A stretch of DNA of 64,000 bases from DATFVA01 sp963839165 (lineage in GTDB: Bacteria > Bacteroidota > Ignavibacteria > Ignavibacteriales > Ignavibacteriaceae): positions 1 to 64,000 of the forward strand of contig CAWIUG010000049.1 in the NCBI GenBank assembly GCA_963839165.1. Direction: 5' to 3'. Within the stretch, counting starts at the first letter, position 1, and each line of letters begins with the position of its first letter. Shown here piece after piece: positions 8,954-18,384 of the stretch. Below the pieces are notes generated by a model. It was not told the DNA's origin and did no database searches. It was given only the letters and a program-made list of their open reading frames with translations. A program made the translations under genes and the position numbers.

Positions 8954-10449
8954 CAGTTTTCGTTGGATAATATCGTCTTGTATAAATCAATATATCGCTT
9001 GGCAGAGGAGTTCCAGCTGAAATCTGATTTCATTCCATTCTTCATTATTTTCATCCACGCCTTCTTATCTTCAAAGATTTTCAGAGCCCTTTTCAACTCC
9101 TTGATCATAGCCTTGGAATCATACTGTTTGAACACAAACCCGTTACCCTCACCGGATTTTTCATCATATTTAATTACAGTATCTGCCAATCCTCCGGTCT
9201 CACGTACAATGGGTACAGTACCATAAACCAGACTGTACATCTGGTTCAGACCGCAGGGTTCATACCTGGACGGCATCAAGAAAATGTCTGATCCACCTTC
9301 AATGAGATGAGCAAGATCATCATTAAAACCAAGGTAGGCGGCAAACTTACCTGGATATTTTGAAGCCATATTCTCAAAAAATTTATGATATTTTTTTTCT
9401 CCGGTTCCAAGGAGTATGATCTGAAGGTTAAGCTTCATCAATTCAGCAAAGGCATCTTTTATCAGATCCATTCCTTTTGAATCAAAGAGACGGGCTATGA
9501 TACCAATAATTGGAATATCCTCACTGTATTCAAAACGGAATTTTGATGCAAGTTCTTTTTTATTGACGAGTTTTCCTTCAATGTTCTTGGATGTGAATTT
9601 TTTGGGGAGATGTTTATCTTTTTCAGGAGACCATACCTTGGTATCAATTCCGTTAACTATACCATAAAGGTCGTTCTTTCTTTTCGCCAGAACATTCTTT
9701 AATCCGGCACCTAGTTCTTCATCCGTTCTTATTTCATTTGCATAAGTCTCGCTCACTGTATTTATCGCATCAGCAAAGAGGAGTCCGCTCTTCATGAAAT
9801 TCAATTTGCCGTAGATCTCTATCCCCTTTTCAGAATTCAGTTCCTCGGGGAGTCCGGTTTTTTTGAAAACTGATTTGGGGAAAACTCCCTGATAAGCAAG
9901 GTTGTGGATTGTGAACAATGTCTTGAAGTTCTTAAACTGTTCTTCATCTTTGTGTACAGTCTTAAGGTAAGCAGGTATAAGCCCGCACTGCCAGTCATTA
10001 CAATGAATAATATCAGGAATCCATCCAAGCTTGCATATTAATTCAAAAACAGATCTGCTTAAGAGGATAAATCTTTCATCGTTGTCAGGATAATCCTCTC
10101 CGGTCATGGGATCAACATACAAACTATTACGACTTCCGAAATATTCCTGGTTGTCCAGGAAATAGATCTGAACCCTGACCTTCTGTCCCGGCAGGAAACA
10201 GGATTTAAGTGAAAAAACGACATCTTTATCACCAATTTTCACTGAAAGATCTTTTAATCTCACTACTTCGTGAATCTTGAATTTTCTGTCGTCAACTGCA
10301 CCATATTTAGGTACGACAATACGGACTTCATGTCCCATTTCCGACAACATTTGAGGTAAAGCGGCCGAAACATCCGCCAAACCGCCTGTTTTAACAAACG
10401 GAACTACTTCCGAAGAGACGAAAAGGATTTTAAGTTTTTTTGCGGGCAT
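8953..10449 (-). CDS. glgA: Glycogen/starch synthase (GT5)
   Basis: Retaining glycosyltransferase that extends alpha-1,4-glucan from ADP-glucose. The 498-residue protein has the GT5 N-terminal ADP-glucose motif VKTGGLADVSAALP (residues about 19-32) and the C-terminal GT-B block with IIARLFDSKGMDL, LLGTGEKKYH, MPSRYEPCGLNQMYSLVYG and RETGGLADTV. The E-x7-E-type catalytic region lies in SRYEPCGLNQ. It is complete and slightly longer than the typical 480. It probably starts the operon that runs through gmhB to the TPR gene. A 245-base gap separates it from the divergent SPOR lipoprotein gene. Confidence 0.95.
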   Translation of the reverse strand: MPAKKLKILFVSSEVVPFVKTGGLADVSAALPQMLSEMGHEVRIVVPKYGAVDDRKFKIHEVVRLKDLSVKIGDKDVVFSLKSCFLPGQKVRVQIYFLDNQEYFGSRNSLYVDPMTGEDYPDNDERFILLSRSVFELICKLGWIPDIIHCNDWQCGLIPAYLKTVHKDEEQFKNFKTLFTIHNLAYQGVFPKSVFKKTGLPEELNSEKGIEIYGKLNFMKSGLLFADAINTVSETYANEIRTDEELGAGLKNVLAKRKNDLYGIVNGIDTKVWSPEKDKHLPKKFTSKNIEGKLVNKKELASKFRFEYSEDIPIIGIIARLFDSKGMDLIKDAFAELMKLNLQIILLGTGEKKYHKFFENMASKYPGKFAAYLGFNDDLAHLIEGGSDIFLMPSRYEPCGLNQMYSLVYGTVPIVRETGGLADTVIKYDEKSGEGNGFVFKQYDSKAMIKELKRALKIFEDKKAWMKIMKNGMKSDFSWNSSAKRYIDLYKTILSNEN

Positions 10450-10694
10450 TGTGTAAGTTTATTTTAAATGAATACCGTAATTTACGAAAATTCCATATGT
10501 TTCTCAAAAAAAACATTAGGGAAAACTTTTAAGTTAAAGGTAAAATAAATGCGTGTTAAAATGGTGATTCACAATGGCTTAACCGAATTTATCGAATTTG
10601 TCACTTAAACTGATGGATTTTTTTCCGGATTCTTAAATTTTATGAAAAGATTGTTAAATTTATGACTGAAAATTTCAATTATTTAGTGGTTTTA

Positions 10695-11234
10695 ATGAAA
10701 TATAGAAAAGCTGGCCTTGGTCTGCTTATAAGCACCATTTTCCTTTCTGTATTATTTTCTTCATGCAGCGCATCAAGTACAGTCAGGTATGATCGTGAAA
10801 AAGAGAAGAAAACCGGTGTGGAGAAAGAGCAGAAACCAAAAGAAGATTTTAATATTGTACCGTTCCGTACAACCATCGATATTAAGGAAGAGGATTCGAA
10901 CAAAGAGGAGACACCTGAGTTAAACCCATGGTACGGTTTCGAACAAAAGGATACCACTTCTCTTCAGGAAAAAACAATTGTAGGAACCACCAATGGGTTC
11001 AGGGTTCAGGTTCTGGCAACTGATAAACTTGAAGAGGCAGATTCTCTGAAGTCTGAACTCTCTGTTAAAGTAATGAATAAAAATATATACGTTATCTTTG
11101 ATCCCCCGTTTTATAAAGTTGAGGTCGGGGATTTTGTTAGTATGAGTGAAGCCAAAAATCTGAATTTTAAATTAAACCAGATGGGCTACACCGAATCACG
11201 CGTAATAGCTTCCACTGTAAATATTTTTGAATGA
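10695..11234 (+). CDS. SPOR-domain lipoprotein
   Basis: A lipoprotein of about 179 residues: signal AGLGLLISTIFLSVLFSSC with the lipobox cysteine, a charged linker, then a C-terminal SPOR domain (FRVQVLATDKLEEADSLKSE, then YKVEVGDFVSMSEAKNLN and GYTESRVIAS). SPOR domains bind peptidoglycan stripped of stem peptides, often at division sites. The frame is open to an ATG at 10662, but starting at 10695 places the signal peptide at the N-terminus; neither start has a clear Shine-Dalgarno. The stop overlaps the hutI start, so the genes are probably co-transcribed despite unrelated roles. Confidence 0.75.
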   Translation: MKYRKAGLGLLISTIFLSVLFSSCSASSTVRYDREKEKKTGVEKEQKPKEDFNIVPFRTTIDIKEEDSNKEETPELNPWYGFEQKDTTSLQEKTIVGTTNGFRVQVLATDKLEEADSLKSELSVKVMNKNIYVIFDPPFYKVEVGDFVSMSEAKNLNFKLNQMGYTESRVIASTVNIFE

Positions 11235-12491
11235 TGAGGAAAATTTTATTAAATCCCTCCCTCATAGTAACGGTTGATACAGGCGGAAGGAATTATAAAA
11301 GAGGGTCTGAACTTGGCAGCCTCGGTTTATTAACGGGTCATTCTATTATTATAGAAAATGATACTATCAAAGATCTTATTCCTACCGGTTCTCTTAAGAA
11401 TAACTCGGAAAGCGAAATTGTTGATATTACCGGCAAAACTATTCTGCCGGGATTGGTAGAATCTCATACCCATACTGCCTTCGCAGGATCACGGGCTAAT
11501 GAATTCAGAATGAAGATCGCCGGCATTCATTATGAGGAAATAGCGGCGAAAGGTGGGGGGATCTTATCTACGGTTAAAGCTGTCAGGGAAACATCGTTTG
11601 AAAATCTCTTAAGGATTGTTTCTCCGAAAGTACAATACTTCATCTCGCAGGGGATAACAACACTTGAGATTAAGAGCGGGTATGGACTCGATTTTGATAA
11701 TGAGATGAAGCTTCTGCACCTCATCAATTATCTTAATGAAATCTATCCGATTGATGTTATTCCAACTTTCCTGGGAGCCCATACTTACCCGCCTGAATAT
11801 ATCGATAATCACGACGGTTATGTTAACTTGCTCGTGAATAAAATGATCCCCCATATTGCTGAAAATAATCTGGCTGTCTTCTGCGATGCTTTCTGTGAAA
11901 AGACCGCATTTACTGCTGAGGAAATCGGAAAGATTTTTGATAAAGCACAGGAGATGGGATTGGGTCTAAAACTGCATACAGAGCAGTTTAATAATATAGG
12001 GGGACTTGATGCGGCACTAATCAGAAAAGCAGTAAGTGTGGATCATCTTGAAGTCCTGGCTGAAAAGGATATTAGTGAACTGGCCGGGTCTGATACGGTT
12101 GCTACTCTCCTTCCCGGTGTTTCTTTCTTCCTTAATTATGGATATGCACCTGCAAGGAAGTTGATTGACGCCGGGGCTGTTGTTGCACTGGCAACAGACT
12201 ATAATCCTGGATCTTCACATATAGCGAATCTGAATTTCATAATGAGTCTTGGCATGTTTAAAGATGAAGATGACTATTGAGGAGAGCATTTCGGCTGTTA
12301 CAATAAATGCTGCAAAAGCGTTAAAAAAGAACACTGATACAGGCAGCATCGAAATAGGCAAGAAGGCCGATTTTGCTGTCTTTGATACAGAAGAATATTC
12401 TGACATTGTCTACCAGGTAGGTAAAAATATTAATTCTATGACAATTAAAAACGGAAAAATTATTTATGACGTCAAGGGAGGTTCGAATTGA
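11231..12491 (+). pseudogene. hutI: Imidazolonepropionase HutI, one frameshift
   Basis: HutI opens 4-imidazolone-5-propionate to N-formimino-glutamate in histidine degradation. The first frame gives the amidohydrolase barrel: metal-binding SHTHTAFAG near residue 78, LEIKSGYGLD, TFLGAHTYPPEY, KLHTEQF, DHLEVL and the late ATDYNPGSSH. At about 12249 the frame ends in an unrelated tail, while the expected continuation ACLKMKMTIEESISAVTINAA is read one base later, to the stop at 12491. One extra T in AGTCTTGGCATG would explain this. Rejoined, the protein is about 420 residues, the family norm. The stop overlaps the ftcD start. Confidence 0.88.
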
Positions 12492-13510
12492 AAATAATTG
12501 AATGTGTACCAAATTTTAGTGAAGGAAAAGATCAGGATACTTTTAAGGCTATTTCAGAAGGAATAAATTCAGTAAAGGGTGTTAAACTGCTTAATCTTGA
12601 ACCGGATGCTGATTATAACCGTGTTGTAGTTACTATGGCCGGCGATGACAATGGGATTATTGATGCCGCTGTAAACGCCTGCAAGGCTGCAGCTGCTAAA
12701 ATTGATATGAGAAAACATAAAGGTGAACATCCGCGACTCGGAGCTATCGATGTTGTTCCTTTCGTCCCCGTTAAGAATGCAACAATGGATGACTGTGTGA
12801 AAATAGCTGAGAGATTCGGAGAAAGAATATCGAAGGAACTTGACCTTCCTGTATACCTTTATGAGAAAGCAGCTAAAAAACCTGACCGTGAAAATCTCTC
12901 ATCCATACGTAAGGGTGAGTATGAAGGACTTGAGGAAAAACTTAAAGATCCCCAATGGAATCCGGATTTTGGTAAAGCAGAATTTAATCCCAAATTGGGT
13001 GCACTTGTAACCGGAGCACGGTTTTTCCTGATTGCTTATAATGTGAATATTAAATCGACAGATGTGAGCTATTCAAAGGAAATTGCAGAGATCCTGCGTG
13101 AATCTGGAAGACCTAAAAGAGATGACCAGGGTAATATTGTAAAAGAAAATGGGAAAACAGTAAAAATTCCAGGCAGGTTAAAGGATTTCAAGGGGATGGG
13201 AGTATCTCTCGAGAAGTACAATATAACACAGGTTTCAATCAACTTGACTAACTATGAAGTTACTCCTATTCATATCGCTTTTGAGGAAGTAAAAAAAGAG
13301 GCCCAACGCCTGGGTGTTGAGGTTGATGGAAGCGAGATAGTGGGACTGGTACCTCTTGAAGCTCTTGTTCAGGCAGGAAAATTTTATGCCGATGGTAAAA
13401 GTATGGAGGAAAAAGAGTTAGTAGATCTGGCAATTGAGAAACTCGGACTTAATACCCTGAATCCATTCAATAAGAACGAAAAAATTATTGATTATATGAT
13501 CGGAGATTGA
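12488..13510 (+). CDS. ftcD: Glutamate formimidoyltransferase
   Basis: Moves the formimino group of N-formiminoglutamate to tetrahydrofolate, finishing histidine degradation. The 340-residue protein begins IIECVPNFSEGKD, the family's N-terminal signature, with MRKHKGEHPRLGAIDVVPF near residue 75 carrying the catalytic histidine, GARFFLIAYNVN near 175 and the two-domain transferase fold to the end. It lacks the cyclodeaminase half found in fused mammalian FTCD; that activity is next door. The start is TTG at 12488 inside the hutI stop, preceded by a strong AAGGGAGG, so translation is coupled. Confidence 0.93.
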   Translation: MKIIECVPNFSEGKDQDTFKAISEGINSVKGVKLLNLEPDADYNRVVVTMAGDDNGIIDAAVNACKAAAAKIDMRKHKGEHPRLGAIDVVPFVPVKNATMDDCVKIAERFGERISKELDLPVYLYEKAAKKPDRENLSSIRKGEYEGLEEKLKDPQWNPDFGKAEFNPKLGALVTGARFFLIAYNVNIKSTDVSYSKEIAEILRESGRPKRDDQGNIVKENGKTVKIPGRLKDFKGMGVSLEKYNITQVSINLTNYEVTPIHIAFEEVKKEAQRLGVEVDGSEIVGLVPLEALVQAGKFYADGKSMEEKELVDLAIEKLGLNTLNPFNKNEKIIDYMIGD

Positions 13511-13597
13511 CATTTTTTTTATTTATTCTTTATGATCCGTCAATCTATACAGTTAATATAATTCGCAATCGCGAAAATTCTAAACCAGAGGAGCAAA

Positions 13598-14230
13598 ATG
13601 AATATTGATGATTCTATCCGTAATTATTTAGACGATATATCTTCCGGATCCCCGACACCGGGAGGTGGAAATGTTGCAGCTTTCAGCGGAGCAGTAGCAA
13701 GCAGCCTGGGAATAATGGTCTGCAATCTTACTATCGGGAAAAAGAAATACGCTGATGCTGAAGAGGAGATGAAGGACATCAAGTTTGAACTATCTGTAGC
13801 TAAGGAAGAGTTCCTTAGCCTGGCTGAAAAAGATAACCAGGCCTTCGAAAAAGTAATGCAGTCATTCAAGCTCCCCAAGGATAATGATGAACAGAAGAAA
13901 ATCAGGAGCCAGAGTATAGAAACTGCTACGCTTGAAGCGGCTGAAGCTCCTGCGGAAGTATTGAAGTACTGTAGCAAGATAATTCCTTTGTTCCAGGCTC
14001 TGGCTGAGAGAGGTAATCAGAATTCACTATCGGATGCCGGAGTGGCAGCAGCAATGATATCAACAACTGCTGAAGGAGCGTTTCTTAATGTGCTGATAAA
14101 CTGTTTCTCTCTTTCTAACAAGACGGTTGGGCATGAAATACTGAAAAAGAATGAGATCATTTTTGAGGAAGTAAAGCAGCAGTGTTGGCGAATCAGTGCA
14201 GATATAAGAAAAAAATTAAATCTAGTTTAA
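13598..14230 (+). CDS. Formiminotetrahydrofolate cyclodeaminase family
   Basis: A 210-residue helical protein with the family signature SGSPTPGGGNVAAFSGAVASS near residues 15-35 and the later LSDAGVAAAMISTTAEGAFLNV region. It would convert 5-formimino-THF to methenyl-THF and ammonia, returning the one-carbon unit made by FtcD to the folate pool. It lies 87 bases after ftcD with AGAGGAGC in front of its ATG. hutH and hutU are not in the window, so only the lower half of the pathway is here. Confidence 0.87.
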   Translation: MNIDDSIRNYLDDISSGSPTPGGGNVAAFSGAVASSLGIMVCNLTIGKKKYADAEEEMKDIKFELSVAKEEFLSLAEKDNQAFEKVMQSFKLPKDNDEQKKIRSQSIETATLEAAEAPAEVLKYCSKIIPLFQALAERGNQNSLSDAGVAAAMISTTAEGAFLNVLINCFSLSNKTVGHEILKKNEIIFEEVKQQCWRISADIRKKLNLV

Positions 14231-14298
14231 TAGGTTGCCGGATGGCTAAGATTGAACTATCGTCTTTACTGCCGCATCTCAAGCTGGAATAAGTTAGA

Positions 14299-15984
14299 TT
14301 ACCTGAAATTGAAAAGTATATCCATCTGGCCCCATCTTGCTCTGAGATTTAAAGTATCCGGGTAGAATGAAAAATCTTCTGATGGTTTAAAGGGATAAGG
14401 GTTTCCTTTATCATATGTACGACTGCTGTCTCTATCAAGATAACACCATAGCATATATTTTCCGGGGAATACTCTGTTAAACTCGAATTTACTTCCCCTC
14501 TGCAGGTATTGAGAGTATACTTTTTTATTATTATCAGTACTTTGCAGTATCACATAAGGATTGTCGGTCAGCTGCACATTTTGGATAGTACCGCTGGCGC
14601 CTGTAAAATCAATCTCGTTTATTGTTATGAACCGGTAGGTATAGATAGTGTCGCCTTTATTTCCTGCGGCATCTTCGAACTTCGATAAATCAAATTTAAC
14701 AAGATATACTTCACCGCTCTTCAACCTTCCCGAGGGTTTAAGTTTAAGCGAAGCATCATCTGGAAAGGAAACGGTGTAGTTCACTTTATTCTGCGAAGTA
14801 TCTGATATAATAATCCCTGTCTTTGCTTTTATAGTGTCAAAAGCATCATCAAAGTAAAACATAATTGAATCTTTCACAAAGTCTACCTTCCCTCCCTCCT
14901 GCGGAAGTGTGTTTACAACCTTTGGACGGTTTGTATCAGGATTTTCACTTAAAGATAACTGAGAAAGTTCATCATTATATGTATTGCCATTCATATCCTT
15001 GAGAGTTCTGGCCTTTAAATAGTAATCGCGTGAATTATCAAGTGTAGTATCGATTACCAGAACTATTTGTTTTGGATCAGAGATTTTATTAAAAGTATAT
15101 TGAGGATTAAATGAATCCCCGGAAGTCGAATCGATTATTGAGAAATTTTTTGTGGTAACAATTGATGAATCAATTTTTTCGCTAAGCTCTACGAGAATAT
15201 GATAACGATCTGTCATTGCAGCTTTCATCATCCTGGGTGAAGTCGTATCATCCTCTGTCAGAAAAAAATTCAATCCTCTGAAGAGGGTGTCTTCCGGAGC
15301 AAGGATAATGTCTCTGAAAGGGACTCCGATTTTATCCTGCTCTACCTGGTATAATAAATCTCTGAACTGATCGGCTACAGCAAATACCCTGTAAGTTCCT
15401 GCCGCCAATCCCGCAAGCCTGAAGAGTCCGTTATCACCCGCCTGCGAGATATAATCCGGTTTGGTGGTTGAGGGATTAACCGTGTCTGCCTGAAGTTTAT
15501 AAGCAAAGAGCATCGTCCCGCTGGGATCTTTATCGTAAATTCTTCCTGAAATTACTCTTCTGTCGATCTCCGGTCCTGTAGAGAAAGTTAGGGTATATGA
15601 TTCAGCCATCCGGTTTTTATTATTATAATCAACAACGTCGGTACCCAGCGTAATAACGTATGTAACGCTGTCTTTTAATGGATCAGGAAAATATACCCTT
15701 ACTGATTTACCGCTCCAGTCAAGCTCAAGGTCTCCATCCACAGCAGGAGAAATAAACAGAGCGTCTTTAACTGTCCGCTTATCAACATATTCTGAAAAGG
15801 TAAATTCAATATATTCTACATTAAAGTTTGTAGTTTCGTTTTCAGGATATGTCTCCACAATTTTAGGAGGGATCTTGTCTATCTCTCCTCCTCCCGGAGG
15901 CAGCTGGTTGGCACAGCCTGAAAGTAGAAGTACAAAAAGGACTAGAAAAGGATATTTTATTTTTTCTGCTGTTGTTTTAACCAT
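14299..15984 (-). CDS. Ig-like-domain lipoprotein (Bacteroidota type)
   Basis: A 561-residue lipoprotein with signal YPFLVLFVLLLSGCANQ (lipobox cysteine about residue 24). Directly after it comes LPPGGGEIDKIPPKIVETYPENETTNF, the opening of the Bacteroidota Ig-like (Big_5-type) domain, with EFTFSEYVDKRTV and VRVYFPDPLKDSVTYVITLGTDV continuing it. A second similar module lies near residues 335-440, and a carboxypeptidase-regulatory-like stretch (GLFRLAGLAAGTYRVFAVAD) lies near 185. It is probably exposed outside the cytoplasm, function unknown. It overlaps the mltG 3' end by 28 bases. Confidence 0.78.
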   Translation of the reverse strand: MVKTTAEKIKYPFLVLFVLLLSGCANQLPPGGGEIDKIPPKIVETYPENETTNFNVEYIEFTFSEYVDKRTVKDALFISPAVDGDLELDWSGKSVRVYFPDPLKDSVTYVITLGTDVVDYNNKNRMAESYTLTFSTGPEIDRRVISGRIYDKDPSGTMLFAYKLQADTVNPSTTKPDYISQAGDNGLFRLAGLAAGTYRVFAVADQFRDLLYQVEQDKIGVPFRDIILAPEDTLFRGLNFFLTEDDTTSPRMMKAAMTDRYHILVELSEKIDSSIVTTKNFSIIDSTSGDSFNPQYTFNKISDPKQIVLVIDTTLDNSRDYYLKARTLKDMNGNTYNDELSQLSLSENPDTNRPKVVNTLPQEGGKVDFVKDSIMFYFDDAFDTIKAKTGIIISDTSQNKVNYTVSFPDDASLKLKPSGRLKSGEVYLVKFDLSKFEDAAGNKGDTIYTYRFITINEIDFTGASGTIQNVQLTDNPYVILQSTDNNKKVYSQYLQRGSKFEFNRVFPGKYMLWCYLDRDSSRTYDKGNPYPFKPSEDFSFYPDTLNLRARWGQMDILFNFR

Positions 15985-17021
15985 CTTCTGTATTTAACTA
16001 CATTTTTTAGATGTTGCGCGTATGTTTTTGAGAAATTATGTCCTCCGCTGCCATCCGCCACAAAGAAAAGATACTCAGTATTAGCAGGATATAACACCGC
16101 TAGGATTGCCTCTTTACCGGGATTATTTATGGGACCCGGGGGCAATCCGGCATAAAGGTATGTATTATAAGGCGATTTTATTTTCAGGTCCTCATATAAT
16201 AATCTTTTCCACCCATTAGGCTGCAGGTACTGGATAGTAGGATCTGCTTCCAGTTTCATTCCTCTCTTCAGCCGGTTCAGATACACAGATGCTATTTCGG
16301 TCATCTCATCAGTCTTGTTGGTCTCTCCCTCAACAATAGATGCGAGAGTTAATATATCGTGAACAGTATATCCCATCGAGTCAGCTTTTGCCCGTAGTGA
16401 ATCGGTCATAAATTTCTTAAATCCGTTATAAAATATACCAATAATTTCCGAAGGAGAACTTCTTTCATAAACAAAATATGAATCGGGTAAAAGGTAACCC
16501 TCCATACTTTGGGCATTAACTCCCAGTGAATCAATAAAAGATTTGTCAAATGCTTTCTGAACAAAAGAAGCAGAGTCGACAAACAGCTCATATCTCACTT
16601 TTGCGCCGATATATCTGATCGTTGAACCGCCGCGGATCTTGACAGTTCTGAGGTAATCAGCTTTCCCATATAAGAAGAGGTCAATCAGATCAAGGTAAGT
16701 GAGTCCATTTGGAATAAAGTATCTGCCCGCCTTAATATTTCTTTCAGCTCCATACAAAAATGCTGCTATGCTGAAGTTGGTTGAACTGGGAACGATACCC
16801 TTACTTTCGAGACTATCCGCTATCGAACTGAGAGTTGCTCCCTGCCTTATTTCGAATCTTTTCGGTGATCGTCCTTCATAGTAATTGGGCGTAAAAAATG
16901 TATAGTAGAGCAGTACAAGAACAGCAATAAAAAAAAAGAATATCAGGAAAAATTCTTTTTTAGATAACAGGCTTTTGTAGGAAACACGGGTATTCCGCGG
17001 GTTTGAATTATCTCCGTTTAT
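15957..17021 (-). CDS. mltG: Endolytic murein transglycosylase MltG (ATA start)
   Basis: Cuts nascent glycan strands at the inner membrane. The YceG/MltG domain shows SMEGYLLPDSYFV, the catalytic segment LASIVEGETNKTDEM (glutamate near residue 231) and LEADPTIQYLQ, then SPYNTYLYAGLPPGPINNPG. The first ordinary start (TTG at 16757) would delete the membrane anchor. The frame stays open upstream for 88 codons and encodes FFLIFFFFIAVLVLLYY (about residues 25-41) and FEIRQGATLSSIADSLES, both expected in MltG. No ATG/GTG/TTG precedes the anchor. The likely start is ATA at 17021, overlapping the upstream stop as ATAA and preceded by AGGAGAGGG. Total about 354 residues, the family norm. Confidence 0.85.
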   Translation of the reverse strand: MNGDNSNPRNTRVSYKSLLSKKEFFLIFFFFIAVLVLLYYTFFTPNYYEGRSPKRFEIRQGATLSSIADSLESKGIVPSSTNFSIAAFLYGAERNIKAGRYFIPNGLTYLDLIDLFLYGKADYLRTVKIRGGSTIRYIGAKVRYELFVDSASFVQKAFDKSFIDSLGVNAQSMEGYLLPDSYFVYERSSPSEIIGIFYNGFKKFMTDSLRAKADSMGYTVHDILTLASIVEGETNKTDEMTEIASVYLNRLKRGMKLEADPTIQYLQPNGWKRLLYEDLKIKSPYNTYLYAGLPPGPINNPGKEAILAVLYPANTEYLFFVADGSGGHNFSKTYAQHLKNVVKYRRWLKQQQKK

Positions 17022-17350
17022 TTTTCCCTCTCCTTCTGTATAGAACGCGACTCATCAATGATTCGTTCATAAATCCGTTTTAACGTGTTCTTAATTTCAG
17101 GATCCTCAGAGATTGTTTGAATATTTTCACTGATCTCTTTTTCCCTATGGGGGTCATATGCAGCTAGTCCCATATTTTTTTTAATTGCTCCTAATTCAAG
17201 AGAAATTTTTATTCTTCTGATAAGAAGTTCTGCCAGTTCTTTATCAACCTTATCTACCTCATCTCTCAAACGCACGAGAAGGTTCTCTCTTTCCTGCTGG
17301 CTGAGTTTCTCAAGCTTATCCGTAAGGATATGTAAATAGTTTTCTGTCAA
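17018..17350 (-). CDS. Chorismate mutase type II (AroQ)
   Basis: A 110-residue helical protein. From residue 26 it reads LVRLRDEVDKVDKELAELL with RRIKISLELGAIKKNMGL, followed by DPHREKEI near residue 67, matching the AroQ fold in which an N-terminal arginine, a lysine and a later arginine bind chorismate. It would make prephenate for phenylalanine/tyrosine synthesis. There is a short extra helix at the N-terminus and no fused partner domain. It lies six bases after tsaD and its stop overlaps the mltG start. Confidence 0.85.
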   Translation of the reverse strand: MTENYLHILTDKLEKLSQQERENLLVRLRDEVDKVDKELAELLIRRIKISLELGAIKKNMGLAAYDPHREKEISENIQTISEDPEIKNTLKRIYERIIDESRSIQKEREK

Positions 17351-17355
17351 GATTA

Positions 17356-18384
17356 TTATTGTGAAATTATTTGAGTGAATTGTTCTTCATACAGTCCCGG
17401 ATAAGGACTATAGCTTAGATCGAACCTTTCTCCTGACTGGTAAACTTTCAATCCCTGGTAAGCAATCATCGCGGCATTATCACCGCAGAACTGCATATCG
17501 GGGATTATAATTTTTTTATGATACTTTTCTGCAAGATTGGAGATACTTTCTCTAAGCGCGGAATTGGCGGCCACTCCACCCACAAGTGAAATTGAATTAA
17601 CCTGAAACTCCTTTAATGCTCTCCCGGTATTCCTCATCAGGGCCTTTATAACAGCGTTCTGAAAGGATGCTGCAATATCTGGCAGATCTTCTACGGGAAC
17701 TTTAACCCCGTCACGGTATGTCTTTTGGATATATCTGAGGACAGCAGTTTTTAATCCACTGAAAGAGAAATTGTATCTGTGTGAAAGTTCTGCGACAGGA
17801 AAATCTATTTTTTCTTTATCTCCCTCCGCGGCTGCTTTCTGAATTTTGGGTCCCCCGGGATAACCCATACCGAGCATCTTAGCAACTTTATCAAAAGCCT
17901 CACCAGCAGCATCGTCAACCGTTGTTCCCAGTTTTTTAATTTCCGTAAAGCTTTCAACCAGCAGCAGCAGCGTATGGCCGCCCGAAACAACAAGAGCGAG
18001 GTAAGGAAATTCAGGTTGATCTTTCATCAGGAAGCCCGAGTATATATGCCCCTTTATATGATTTACCGGCACGAAAGTTTTCCCGGCGGAATATGCCAGT
18101 CCTTTTGCAAATGTTAATCCCACCAGTAATGCTCCGATAAGACCTGGACCAGCCGTTGCACATACCAGGTCGATGTCCTTCATTTCAAGTTCAGCCTTAG
18201 AGAGTGCATCTTTTAAAAGTGGGATTATAATCTGAAGATGAGCCCGGCTGGAAAGTTCGGGAACCACACCACCGTATTCTGAATGAAAATCCTGTGAGGA
18301 AATGAGGTTTGCTTTCAGTTTATCGTTCGAAATTACGGCAACCGACGTTTCATCACAGGATGTTTCAATTCCTAATACATTCAT
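17356..18384 (-). CDS. tsaD: tRNA N6-threonylcarbamoyltransferase TsaD
   Basis: Transfers threonylcarbamoyl to A37 of ANN-decoding tRNAs. The 342-residue protein begins VLGIETSCDETSVAVI and carries the metal-binding HIKGH motif near residue 110, VSGGHTLL near 133, the ATP loop DDAAGEAFDKVAKMLGMGYPGG near 157 and GGVAANSALR near 268. All family motifs and the usual length are present. The start overlaps the proline dehydrogenase stop by four bases, so they are translated together. Confidence 0.96.
   Translation of the reverse strand: MNVLGIETSCDETSVAVISNDKLKANLISSQDFHSEYGGVVPELSSRAHLQIIIPLLKDALSKAELEMKDIDLVCATAGPGLIGALLVGLTFAKGLAYSAGKTFVPVNHIKGHIYSGFLMKDQPEFPYLALVVSGGHTLLLLVESFTEIKKLGTTVDDAAGEAFDKVAKMLGMGYPGGPKIQKAAAEGDKEKIDFPVAELSHRYNFSFSGLKTAVLRYIQKTYRDGVKVPVEDLPDIAASFQNAVIKALMRNTGRALKEFQVNSISLVGGVAANSALRESISNLAEKYHKKIIIPDMQFCGDNAAMIAYQGLKVYQSGERFDLSYSPYPGLYEEQFTQIISQ

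Noticed and set aside
12270..12290. Programmed +1 frameshift in hutI at the TAT-TGA stop
   Set aside because: The conserved family text in the second frame starts about 25 bases before the stop, so the shift must occur earlier, where no slippery sequence is seen.
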